Assembly: GCF_030541005.1 (NCBI RefSeq)
Contig: NZ_JASSVM010000002.1
Coordinates: 558,001-622,000, forward strand
Length of the DNA: 64,000 nucleotides
Direction of reading: 5' to 3'
From: Marinobacter sp. SS5-14b
GTDB lineage: Bacteria; Pseudomonadota; Gammaproteobacteria; Pseudomonadales; Oleiphilaceae
The notes under the pieces were generated by a model. It ran no database searches. It was given only the letters and a program-made list of their open reading frames with translations, and was not told the DNA's origin. A program made the position numbers and the translations under genes. Positions 27,190-35,007 of this stretch are shown one piece after another (the first letter of the stretch is position 1; each line of letters begins with the position of its first letter).

Positions 27190-28035
27190 ATGGTTCAATA
27201 CGTTAACGCCGACAAAAGTAATCTGATCGGTACCGATGCGCCCCGGCCGCAGGATAAAAATCCGAAGGGCATTGGTCGCATCATTGCGATTGCCTCGGGC
27301 AAGGGTGGCGTGGGCAAGTCGACCGTGGCTTCCAATCTGGCGGTGGCACTGGCGTCCAAGGGCCTCAAAGTGGGGCTGCTGGATGCCGACGTGTACGGTC
27401 CCAGCCAGCCCCGTATGCTGGGCGTGTCGGGTCGCCCATCCAGCCCGGACGGGCATACCATTCTGCCGCTGCGCAATCATGGGGTAACCTTGATGTCGCT
27501 GGGCCTGATGACCCCGGAAGACGAAGCCATCGTCTGGCGCGGGCCCATGCTGATGGGTGCCCTGGAACAGATGATGAACCAGGTCGACTGGGGCCGGTTG
27601 GACGCGCTGCTGGTGGATCTTCCGCCGGGCACCGGTGATGTTCAGATGACCCTGAGCCAGAAGTTCTTCGTTGCTGGCGCAGTCATTGTCTCGACACCCC
27701 AGGATATCGCGCTGATGGACGCGCGTAAGGGCATCGACATGTTCAACCGGATGGAGGTGCCGCTGTTTGGCTTGATTGAGAACATGGCGTCTTTCGTGTG
27801 CGACGGTTGCGGCAAGCAGCACCATCCCTTTGGCTCCGGCGGCGCAAAGGCCGAAGCCGAAAAGCTTGGGGCACCTTTCCTGGGCGAAATTCCGCTGGAT
27901 CTCGATATCCGTATCGGATCGGATGGCGGCGTTCCGATTGTGGTGTCGAAGCCGGAAAGCCTGCAGTCCAAGGCGTTCCAGCGGATCGCTGATGAAATTA
28001 TCGCCTCTGACGTCTACGCCCGAGCCATCTTATGA
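27190..28035 (+). CDS. Mrp/NBP35-family P-loop ATPase, Fe-S carrier type
   Basis: A 281-aa ParA-like ATPase. The deviant Walker A is SGKGGVGKSTVASNLA (residues about 37-52), the switch region DADVYGPSQPRMLG follows, and a CDGC motif sits near residue 203, the pair that binds a bridging 4Fe-4S cluster in Mrp/ApbC dimers. It lacks the N-terminal DUF59 domain of housekeeping Mrp (~360 aa). Its place 19 bp behind the polyferredoxin gene suggests a dedicated cluster-loading factor for the FDH system. Its stop overlaps the next start (ATGA). Confidence 0.88.
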   Translation: MVQYVNADKSNLIGTDAPRPQDKNPKGIGRIIAIASGKGGVGKSTVASNLAVALASKGLKVGLLDADVYGPSQPRMLGVSGRPSSPDGHTILPLRNHGVTLMSLGLMTPEDEAIVWRGPMLMGALEQMMNQVDWGRLDALLVDLPPGTGDVQMTLSQKFFVAGAVIVSTPQDIALMDARKGIDMFNRMEVPLFGLIENMASFVCDGCGKQHHPFGSGGAKAEAEKLGAPFLGEIPLDLDIRIGSDGGVPIVVSKPESLQSKAFQRIADEIIASDVYARAIL

Positions 28036-28736
28036 GTCAGTCACCTCAATTCCCGCCACTGCTCTCGGGAGAAGTGGTGCCTAGACATACTGACCCGTTC
28101 GACAAGGCCGTTAGCAGCGCCATCGCAGGAGTCGATTCGGGTACGATTTTTTATTCCGAGGAAAGCGACACCTTGCGTGCGGCTCTGGTGTTGGCACCCG
28201 AAACGCCTTTGGAAGAGGCTATTCAGGCGGTGTACGTGGCCCAGATCGGCCTGGCCGAGAGTCTGGGTGCCCTGGCACCGCCGGAAGTGCCGGTGTTTTT
28301 CCAATGGCCAGACCGCATCAAGGTGAATGGTGCGGTGTGTGGCGGCGTTCGCTTTGCGGCGGATGTTTCCGACCCAAGGGCGCACCCGAATTGGCTGGTC
28401 ATTGGTATTCAGGTGCCGTTTACCTCGACAACCAACGAGCCTGGCGAGAACCCGGACGAAACCTGCCTGCAAGAGGAGGGGTGCGCCGAAATCACTCCCA
28501 TGGCACTGCTGGAAAGCTGGTCCAAGCACACCCTGCTGTGGCTGACCTACTTTATGGATGACGGGTTCAAACGTATACACAACGAGTGGCGCCCTCGCTG
28601 TGACACCCTCGGTCAACAGATCGAATACCCACGACCGGGACTGTTTGTGGGCCTGGACGACAAAGGCCGGATGCTGTTACGTCAGGATGTCATGACCGAG
28701 ACCTTGAGTTTGATTGAATTCGCGGAGCATGCATGA
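28032..28736 (+). CDS. Biotin/lipoate A/B ligase-fold protein (DUF4444 type)
   Basis: A 234-aa protein with the biotin/lipoate ligase fold: ALVLAPETPLEEAIQ opens the fold, followed by FFQWPDRIKVNGAVCGGVRF, which matches the WPND/K active-site loop of ligases in changed form (WPDRIKVNG), and WLVIGIQVPF. The C-terminal part (GLDDKGRMLLRQ) resembles the small domain of such ligases. No known FDH subunit is lipoylated or biotinylated, so the substrate is a puzzle. It overlaps its neighbours by 4 nt on both sides. Confidence 0.7.
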   Translation: MSQSPQFPPLLSGEVVPRHTDPFDKAVSSAIAGVDSGTIFYSEESDTLRAALVLAPETPLEEAIQAVYVAQIGLAESLGALAPPEVPVFFQWPDRIKVNGAVCGGVRFAADVSDPRAHPNWLVIGIQVPFTSTTNEPGENPDETCLQEEGCAEITPMALLESWSKHTLLWLTYFMDDGFKRIHNEWRPRCDTLGQQIEYPRPGLFVGLDDKGRMLLRQDVMTETLSLIEFAEHA

Positions 28737-29209
28737 AACTGGCCCGAACCCTGCGCCTGGACGTATCCGATGACAATGTGTTCGACCTGCCCGCGCCAAG
28801 TGGCGAATGGGCAATCTCGGGCGGATTTGAATTTTCTAACTGGACGGAAGCAAACCTGAAGGGCAAGGCCCGTCAGGCTTTCAGTAATGGTTGGTACAGC
28901 ATTGAATCTGGTGGCCGTGCCACCTTCGTGGGGGTATGCAACATCACCGACGCGGAACTGGAGCAACTACGCCGCACTCTGGCGCAAACGTTTGTCGAGT
29001 GTTACGGCGCGCCGGATGTGGATGCGGCTTACCCGGTGGCCTGCGAGGAAATCGACCAGATGCGCAACATGTGTGAAGACTTTGAGGAGAACACCCTGCT
29101 GATGGTCAGTCGTACCCTGACCGAGCTGGGTGTAGAGGAAACCTATCGCTCCCGGGCACCGCAAGATGCCTCATTGGAGGCCTTTGCGGTACACGGTAGC
29201 GTTGAGTGA
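28733..29209 (+). CDS. Uncharacterised protein of formate dehydrogenase loci (DUF6505-like)
   Basis: A 158-aa soluble protein beginning MKLARTLRLDVSDDNVFDLPAPSGEWAISGGFEFSN..., with a C-terminal helical region. It resembles a family of unknown function that I associate with FDH accessory operons (DUF6505); that name is from memory and not checked. It has no cysteine motif and no signal. It overlaps the ligase-fold gene by 4 nt and ends the rightward operon, converging on moeA. Confidence 0.6.
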   Translation: MKLARTLRLDVSDDNVFDLPAPSGEWAISGGFEFSNWTEANLKGKARQAFSNGWYSIESGGRATFVGVCNITDAELEQLRRTLAQTFVECYGAPDVDAAYPVACEEIDQMRNMCEDFEENTLLMVSRTLTELGVEETYRSRAPQDASLEAFAVHGSVE

Positions 29210-29222
29210 TGCCGGCGAGTGA

Positions 29223-30470
29223 TTACAGCCCGAAGCTGCTGTAAGGAATAAACCGCACAGGGCTGCCCGGCTCGATTTGCCGGGCGCTCTCATCCAGTTC
29301 TACCAGGCCCTCAGACCAGGCCAGGCCGGTCACCCGTCCTGAACCCTCAGAGCCAAACACCTCCACCTTTCCGTCACGAATCCGAGCCCGCAACATCTCG
29401 CTGCGCCCCGGTTTCTTGTTTTTGGAGAAGTTGGCCGGCATTTCATAGGCCTGGGGCTCGAACCACTCGCCTCCTGCCAGCAGCGCCATCGCCGGCGCGC
29501 CAAAGCGCAGCGCACACACCCAGGCGGCAACTGGATTGCCCGGCAAACCGACCACGGGTGTGCCCTGAAACATGGCTAACGCCAGCGGTCGGCCCGGTTT
29601 GATGGCGATGCGCCAGTTGCTGATGTCGCCATGGGCTTTCAGGATTTTCGAGACATGGTCTTCGTCGCCGGCGGAAATGCCGCCACTGGTCAGGATCAGG
29701 TCGCATTGTTCTGCACCCCGTTCCAGCGCCGCTTTGACGTCGTCGGCCCGGTCCAGCACATGGCCCAGGTCAACCAGCTCATAGCCAAGCTGCGCCACCA
29801 GAGCGCTCAGCATCGGGCGGTTGGCATCGTAGATTTGCCAGTCGGTGACGGTTGCGCCGACCGGCTTCACTTCATCACCGGTAGACAACACGCCGACGCG
29901 CAGCTTTTGATAGACATCAACAGACTCAACACCGACGCTCGCGAGCACAGAAATCTGGGTGGGCGTCAGGCGCGTCGACGCCGACAGAATTTTGTCCTGC
30001 GCTTTGATGTCTTCTCCAGCTTTACGCACATTGGCACCGGCTTTCAAGGTGCCTTTCAGATGCAGCTGGCCGTCGATGACTTCACAATCTTCCTCAAGAA
30101 CCACCGTGTCTGTACCAGCCGGTATTACTGCGCCAGTCAGAATGCGGATGGCATGACCGGTGGGAACCGGCTCGCGGTACGGCTCCCCGGCGGCACTGCG
30201 GCCATCGACCAAAGGCAGTGCACAGGGCACCTGAGTTAACGGGCCGGCAAAGGCATAGCCATCCACCGCAGAGTTGCTGCTGGGGGGATGGGCGCGAGGC
30301 GCAAACACATCATTGGCCAGGATCCGGCCATTCACTTGGGACAGCGGGACCACGCGATCCACGCCCACAACCGGGTGCAAACGCGAACGTAATCGCTCGA
30401 GGGCCTCTTCGACCGGCGTCCAGTTAACGCCCGGGGGCAGGGCAAAACAGTCGTTGCGAAGTTCGTTCAT
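29223..30470 (-). CDS. moeA: Molybdopterin molybdotransferase MoeA
   Basis: A 415-aa MoeA, normal length. The PPSSNSAVDGYAFAG segment (residues about 62-76), the LTSGGISAGDEDHV active-site segment and the KPGRPLA...GLPGNPVAAWVC segment are all present. It inserts molybdate (or tungstate) into adenylylated molybdopterin. It overlaps mobB by 4 nt. Organisms often carry a second moeA beside moaA; this copy is likely dedicated to the FDH locus. Confidence 0.94.
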   Translation of the reverse strand: MNELRNDCFALPPGVNWTPVEEALERLRSRLHPVVGVDRVVPLSQVNGRILANDVFAPRAHPPSSNSAVDGYAFAGPLTQVPCALPLVDGRSAAGEPYREPVPTGHAIRILTGAVIPAGTDTVVLEEDCEVIDGQLHLKGTLKAGANVRKAGEDIKAQDKILSASTRLTPTQISVLASVGVESVDVYQKLRVGVLSTGDEVKPVGATVTDWQIYDANRPMLSALVAQLGYELVDLGHVLDRADDVKAALERGAEQCDLILTSGGISAGDEDHVSKILKAHGDISNWRIAIKPGRPLALAMFQGTPVVGLPGNPVAAWVCALRFGAPAMALLAGGEWFEPQAYEMPANFSKNKKPGRSEMLRARIRDGKVEVFGSEGSGRVTGLAWSEGLVELDESARQIEPGSPVRFIPYSSFGL

Positions 30471-30958
30471 GACGCTACGGTACTCAGAATAAAGTCGGCG
30501 ATCTCACGGGTATGGTTCAGATCAAATCGAGGGCCATCAAAATCCGGCGCATAGTCGGTGGCGACCGCGATGATATCGGGGTCGTCCCGGTACAGCGGCT
30601 GCTTCGGGCATTCCTGCCGATGCACTTCAATCTTGGGGTGGGAGTGGGCTTTGAAGCCCTCCACCACCACCCAGTCGCAGGGCCCCAGCCGGGCTAGCAG
30701 TTCATCCAGTGTTGGCTCTTCGTCGCCTCGCAGTTCGTGCATGATGGCAAAGCGCTGCCCGCCGGCGAGAATGACCTCCCGGGCTCCGGCATCACGGTGC
30801 CGGTAACTGTCGGTGCCGGGTTGGTCGACATCCACACTGTGATGGGCGTGTTTGATGGAGTTAACCGTTAAACCCCGGCTCGATAATTCCTGAATCAGGG
30901 CACTGGCCAAGGTGGTCTTACCGCAGTTTTTCCAGCCCACAATGCCGATAACATTCAC
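30467..30958 (-). CDS. mobB: Molybdopterin-guanine dinucleotide biosynthesis adaptor MobB
   Basis: A 163-aa P-loop GTPase. Walker A is GWKNCGKTTLA (residues 8-18); the SIKHAHHSVDVDQPGTDSYR segment and the DWVVVEGFK segment are the standard MobB motifs. It assists MobA in making the guanine dinucleotide form of the cofactor. It overlaps mobA and moeA by 4 nt each. Confidence 0.92.
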   Translation of the reverse strand: MNVIGIVGWKNCGKTTLASALIQELSSRGLTVNSIKHAHHSVDVDQPGTDSYRHRDAGAREVILAGGQRFAIMHELRGDEEPTLDELLARLGPCDWVVVEGFKAHSHPKIEVHRQECPKQPLYRDDPDIIAVATDYAPDFDGPRFDLNHTREIADFILSTVAS

Positions 30959-31542
30959 GTCAGGTGTTGCTCCGCCCAGGCCAGATCTTCTGGTGTGTTA
31001 ATGTTGAAAAAGTCATGCTCGCCAAACAGCACCAGGGTTTCGCCCTTGGCTCGGGTCCATTGGCGGATCTTGCGCACGCCGCTATTTAGTTCGGCGCGCA
31101 GATCTTCCCGCAGTGCCACCGGCCAACGGCCAAAGGTCGGCTGGGCGATCTTGCCGCGCTCAGGATCCGGGGTGGCGGCCAACACCACCGGCGTGTCGAA
31201 GCCAGTCAAGCGTTTAGCCAGATCCATCGGAAAGGCCGGCGTGTCTGATGCCACGGTAATCAGCCATTCATACCCGTGTTCTGCCGCCCAGTCCATGCCC
31301 GCGAGAATGCCCGCCAGTGGCCCCGCATAATCGGCGATGGTATCCGCCACCACCGGTAAACCCAGATCGTCAAAGCGGCTCAGATCGCCATTGGCATTCA
31401 ACACCACGGCATCAACCTGCGGTGTGATTCGATCAATCACGCGCTGGATCAACGACCGGTCGCCCAGCATCAGCCGCCCTTTATCACCACCGCCCATCCG
31501 GTTGGCCTGGCCACCGGCCAGAATCACCGCGCAATCTGTCAT
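30955..31542 (-). CDS. mobA: Molybdenum cofactor guanylyltransferase MobA
   Basis: A 195-aa nucleotidyltransferase with the LAGGQANRMGGGDKGRLML signature at its N-terminus, the PLAGILAGMDWA segment and SDTPAFP (metal-binding Asp). It transfers GMP from GTP to molybdopterin, giving the bis-MGD cofactor that FdhA needs. It begins 12 bp after fdhD and is coupled to mobB. Confidence 0.93.
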   Translation of the reverse strand: MTDCAVILAGGQANRMGGGDKGRLMLGDRSLIQRVIDRITPQVDAVVLNANGDLSRFDDLGLPVVADTIADYAGPLAGILAGMDWAAEHGYEWLITVASDTPAFPMDLAKRLTGFDTPVVLAATPDPERGKIAQPTFGRWPVALREDLRAELNSGVRKIRQWTRAKGETLVLFGEHDFFNINTPEDLAWAEQHLT

Positions 31543-31554
31543 GCTACGCTCCTG

Positions 31555-32424
31555 TTAATCATTCCGAGCGCCCTTGCGCTGCATTTTCTTGTTGTCATCC
31601 GGAATCTGCGACAAGTCCTGATCAAACACCAGTCGGTGCTGGCCACTGAGGCAAGTGAATTTTTTGCCCCGCATCCGCCCGATCAGCGTTAACCCGACCT
31701 GCTGCGCAATATCGACACCCCAGGCGGTAAAACCGGACCGGCTGATCAGGGTGGGAATGCCCATCAAGGCTGTCTTGATCACCATTTCAGAGGTCAGGCG
31801 GCCGGTGGTGTAGAGAATTTTATCGGCTGCCAGGATGTTGTTCAGGTGCATCCAGCCTGCGATCTTGTCGACTGCGTTGTGGCGCCCGACATCTTCCATG
31901 TACGCCAACACCTCTCGGCCCTGGCACAAAGCGGTGCCATGGATGGCGCCGGTTTCCATATACAGGCTGGGAGTGTGGTTGATCTGGAACGACAGATCAT
32001 AAAAGGTGCTGGTGTGTACGGGCGTGTCTGGCAACGACAGCCCCTCTAGCCCGGCCATCATGTCGCCGAACACCGTCCCGACCGCACAGCCGGAGGTGCG
32101 GGTTTTCTTTTCCAGTTTGTCTTCGACATCGGTAACGCCAGCAGTACGAACCACCACCACTTCGAGCTCTTCGTCGAAATCAATCCCGGTCACCTGATCA
32201 GAGCTTTTCAGCATGCCCTGATTCAGAAGAAAACCCAGGGCCAGATACTCTGGGTGATCGCCGATGGTCATGGCGGTGACGATCTCCTGACTGTTGAGGT
32301 AGATGGTCAGGGGGCGCTCCTCGATCACGCTGATCGATTTGGACTGGCCATGTTCGTCAATGCCTTCAACCGCACGGGAAAGGCGCGGATCTTCTGGGTT
32401 CGGCAAAAGAGGTGTTATCGTCAT
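31555..32424 (-). CDS. fdhD: Formate dehydrogenase accessory sulfurtransferase FdhD
   Basis: A 289-aa FdhD, required to pass sulfur from a cysteine desulfurase to the Mo/W cofactor of formate dehydrogenase. ALGFLLNQGML, GRHNAVDKIAGW (residues about 185-200) and YTTGRLTSEMVIKTALMG are intact family motifs. Odd point: the loop that is CxxC in E. coli FdhD reads TSGCAVGTVFGDM here, with one Cys only. A GTG at 32439 could add five residues; neither start has a clear ribosome site. First gene of the fdhD-mobA-mobB-moeA set. Confidence 0.92.
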   Translation of the reverse strand: MTITPLLPNPEDPRLSRAVEGIDEHGQSKSISVIEERPLTIYLNSQEIVTAMTIGDHPEYLALGFLLNQGMLKSSDQVTGIDFDEELEVVVVRTAGVTDVEDKLEKKTRTSGCAVGTVFGDMMAGLEGLSLPDTPVHTSTFYDLSFQINHTPSLYMETGAIHGTALCQGREVLAYMEDVGRHNAVDKIAGWMHLNNILAADKILYTTGRLTSEMVIKTALMGIPTLISRSGFTAWGVDIAQQVGLTLIGRMRGKKFTCLSGQHRLVFDQDLSQIPDDNKKMQRKGARND

Positions 32425-32521
32425 TTTTGTTATAGCCACTCTGAAGACGCTGAATCGTCTTTTAATTACGGACGTTGACAGAGATTAGCCTATTTGGCAT
32501 TTCGGAAAAACAGCGACTTGT

Positions 32522-32560
32522 GGCCAATAAAACCCCAAGCGTTGTTGGGTTTTATTGGCC
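32522..32560 (-). terminator. Terminator of the tupBCA operon
   Basis: A perfect 14-bp inverted repeat (GGCCAATAAAACCC / GGGTTTTATTGGCC) with an 11-nt loop. It lies 12 bp beyond the tupA stop and upstream of fdhD. The T-rich part falls inside the stem rather than after it, so it may stop transcription in either direction. Confidence 0.7.
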
Positions 32561-32572
32561 TGGCCGGAGGGC

Positions 32573-33379
32573 TTACTTTGCGTTGGGGAAGAACAGCTGC
32601 TGGCCATTCACTTTGAAGTTGGCAATTGCTTGTTGGCCGTCATCGGAAATCAGCCAGTTGTGCCATTGTTTTGCGAGATCGTGTTTGAGATGCGGATGTT
32701 TTTCTTCAGACAGCAGCAGGCTGCCGTACTGGTTGAACAATACCTCGTCGCCCTCAAAAAGTAGCGTCAGGTTCTGTCGGTTTTTAAAAGCTACCCAGGT
32801 GGCGCGGTCTGACATCACGTAGGCATCCATGGCAGCCGCAGTGTTGAGTGTTGGTCCCATGCCGCTGCCGAGTTCGCGATACCAGTCGCCATCGGGTTCG
32901 ACACCTGCGTTTTGCCAAAGGCGCAGTTCAGCCCGGTTGGTGCCGCTGTCATCGCCTCGTGAGGCAAAAGGTGCTTTGACTTCAGCGATAGCCGCTAAGG
33001 CTTCGGCAACATTTTGTGCCGAGCGGATATTGGCGGGGTCATTGGCCGGGCCAATCAACACGAAGTCGTTGTACATGACATCCGCACGTTCAGTGGCGTA
33101 GCCATTGTCAATAAAGCGCTGCTCGCCGGCGGTGTCGTGCACCAGAAGACTGTCAGCGTCGCCCCGGCGGGCAATTTCAAACGCCTGCCCGGTGCCGACG
33201 GCCACAACCCGCACCTGGATGTCGGTGGCATCTTCAAAGAGCGGAAGGATCGAGTTGAACAGCCCGGAGTTTTCCGTCGAGGTTGTAGAGGCCAGAGTGA
33301 TGTAGTCTTCAGCCGCGGCGCTGAATGTCAGGCCGGTGGTGGTAATGACTGCAAACACAAGTTTTAACGTCTTATTCAT
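32573..33379 (-). CDS. tupA: Tungstate ABC transporter substrate-binding protein TupA
   Basis: A 268-aa periplasmic binding protein with a signal peptide ending near residue 23 (TGLTFSAAAED). The anion-binding loop STTSTENSGLF is the TupA form of the motif, rather than the ModA or WtpA one. It captures tungstate with very high affinity in characterised relatives. Last gene of the leftward tupB-tupC-tupA operon. Its presence beside fdh genes suggests tungsten use. Confidence 0.9.
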   Translation of the reverse strand: MNKTLKLVFAVITTTGLTFSAAAEDYITLASTTSTENSGLFNSILPLFEDATDIQVRVVAVGTGQAFEIARRGDADSLLVHDTAGEQRFIDNGYATERADVMYNDFVLIGPANDPANIRSAQNVAEALAAIAEVKAPFASRGDDSGTNRAELRLWQNAGVEPDGDWYRELGSGMGPTLNTAAAMDAYVMSDRATWVAFKNRQNLTLLFEGDEVLFNQYGSLLLSEEKHPHLKHDLAKQWHNWLISDDGQQAIANFKVNGQQLFFPNAK

Positions 33380-33450
33380 TGTTTTTGTTCTCCTGCTGTT
33401 TTTCAGGGCTACCCGTTGGGCAACGTTTAGGTCTTGCGTCGAGATGTGAG

Positions 33451-34194
33451 CTACTCGATCAGTTCTCCGGCAATAAACGCCTGTGCCTCTCGGGAGGTGG
33501 GCGCATTAAAAAAGGATGCGGCGGGGGTGTGCTCGCGCACTTTTCCGCCCGAAAGAAACAGAACGTCACCGGCGAGGCGGCGCGCCTGGTGAAGGTCATG
33601 GGTGGTCATCACAATCCGCGTTCCCCGCTCATGAAATTCCTGCACGGCCGCCTCAACGGCTTTGGTTGCTGCCGGGTCCAGGGCGGAGGTGGGTTCGTCC
33701 AGAAACAGCACCGAAGGCGAGAGCGCCCAGGCTCGGGCCAGAGCCAGGCGTTGCTGTTCGCCGCCGGAAAGCACCCGTGCGGGGGTGGCGGCACATGAGG
33801 TGAGGCCAAAGCGCGCGAGGGCTTCAAGAGCCAGCTTCAGCCGTGTTTTGCGTGGCGTTTTGTTGACCGCCAGCGCGTGAACGAGGTTGGCGAGTGCCGA
33901 GCGGCGCAACAGTACCGGTTGCTGGAATACCATGGCCTGGCGCGGGCACTCTGCGGATAACCAGGACACGCGCCCTTGGGTGGGCGAAATAAGGCCGTGC
34001 GCGAGCCTCAATAGCAGACTCTTGCCAGCACCGTTGGGGCCCATCACCAGGGTAGGCCCGGTGCCCTCCAGCGTGAATGAGCAGGGGCCCAGTAGCAGCT
34101 TGCCCTGATGCCTGAACGCCACATCATCGAAGCGCAGCGACGGAAGCGGATTGGTCGCAGTGCCGGTCATCAGTGGAACGTTGAGTGAAGTCAT
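33451..34194 (-). CDS. tupC: Tungstate ABC transporter ATP-binding protein TupC
   Basis: A 247-aa ABC ATPase. Walker A is GPNGAGKSLL (residues about 53-62), the signature is LSGGEQQRLALARAW and Walker B is SVLFLDEPTSALD. It powers import through TupB. Its first codons overlap the tupB stop by 4 nt. Confidence 0.9.
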   Translation of the reverse strand: MTSLNVPLMTGTATNPLPSLRFDDVAFRHQGKLLLGPCSFTLEGTGPTLVMGPNGAGKSLLLRLAHGLISPTQGRVSWLSAECPRQAMVFQQPVLLRRSALANLVHALAVNKTPRKTRLKLALEALARFGLTSCAATPARVLSGGEQQRLALARAWALSPSVLFLDEPTSALDPAATKAVEAAVQEFHERGTRIVMTTHDLHQARRLAGDVLFLSGGKVREHTPAASFFNAPTSREAQAFIAGELIE

Positions 34195-34892
34195 CCCATC
34201 CGCCTTCTGGTCAGTTCACCTACGACATAAGCGCCTGCATTGACCAGCATCACCAGGGTCAGCAGTACAATCCCCAAGCCCAGGGCCAGTGGCAGGTCGC
34301 CTTTGCTGGTTTCCAGTACGATGGCGGTGGTCATCACCCGCGTGACCCCTTCAATGTTACCGCCGACCATCATGACGGCGCCTACCTCGGCGCTGGCGCG
34401 GCCAAATCCGGCCAGCAAAACGGTCAATAAAGCAAAGCGGGCGTCCCAGAGCAGGGTGGGCATCATGCGCCTACGTGACATATTCAGTGAAATGAACTGT
34501 TCCCGATACTCACCCAGAAGCTCTTCGACTTTCTGGCGCGACAGCGCTGCCAGAATGGGCAGTACCAGCACCACTTGGGCAATTACCATGGCGCTTGGTG
34601 TAAATAACAGTCCCCACTCACCCAGCGGGCCCGCGCGCGACAGCAGCAAATAAACCGTCAGCCCGGCCACGACCGGTGGCAGGCCCATCATGGCGTTAAG
34701 CGCGATAATAACGCCGCCACGGCCAGGAAAACGCCAGAGCGCAACTGCCGCACCCAGCGGAAACCCGATGACAGCCGCAATCAACACGGCCAGCAGAGAA
34801 ACCTGCAGCGACAGTGTCACGATCTGGTAAAGCGTCGCGTCCAGGTTAAGTACAAGGGACAGCGCTACATACAACGCATTATTATTTTCCAC
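34191..34892 (-). CDS. tupB: Tungstate ABC transporter permease TupB
   Basis: A 233-aa integral membrane protein with five or six helices and the binding-protein-dependent transport loop (EYREQFISLNMSRRRMMPTLLWDAR, then GFGRASAEVGAVMMVGGNIEG). The ASAEVGAV segment is typical of the TupB/ModB group. First gene of the operon, divergent from a putative oxyanion-sensing regulator. Confidence 0.9.
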   Translation of the reverse strand: MENNNALYVALSLVLNLDATLYQIVTLSLQVSLLAVLIAAVIGFPLGAAVALWRFPGRGGVIIALNAMMGLPPVVAGLTVYLLLSRAGPLGEWGLLFTPSAMVIAQVVLVLPILAALSRQKVEELLGEYREQFISLNMSRRRMMPTLLWDARFALLTVLLAGFGRASAEVGAVMMVGGNIEGVTRVMTTAIVLETSKGDLPLALGLGIVLLTLVMLVNAGAYVVGELTRRRMG

Positions 34893-34903
34893 AGCTGCGT
34901 CTC

Positions 34904-34915
34904 CTCAATATTGAG
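34904..34915. promoter_or_regulatory. Palindrome CTCAATATTGAG at the tupB start
   Basis: A perfect 12-bp palindrome 11 bp upstream of the tupB start codon, inside the 115-bp region shared with the divergent regulator gene. A protein bound here would block initiation of tupBCA. Binding by the neighbouring regulator is inferred. Confidence 0.5.
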
Positions 34916-35007
34916 CATCCTGTCGCGTTCTATTACGCTTTGCATCAGCTAGTGAAAAATATGCAGCTTAAAACAGGAAAACAATTAGCGGATAGCAGGA
35001 GATAGCC

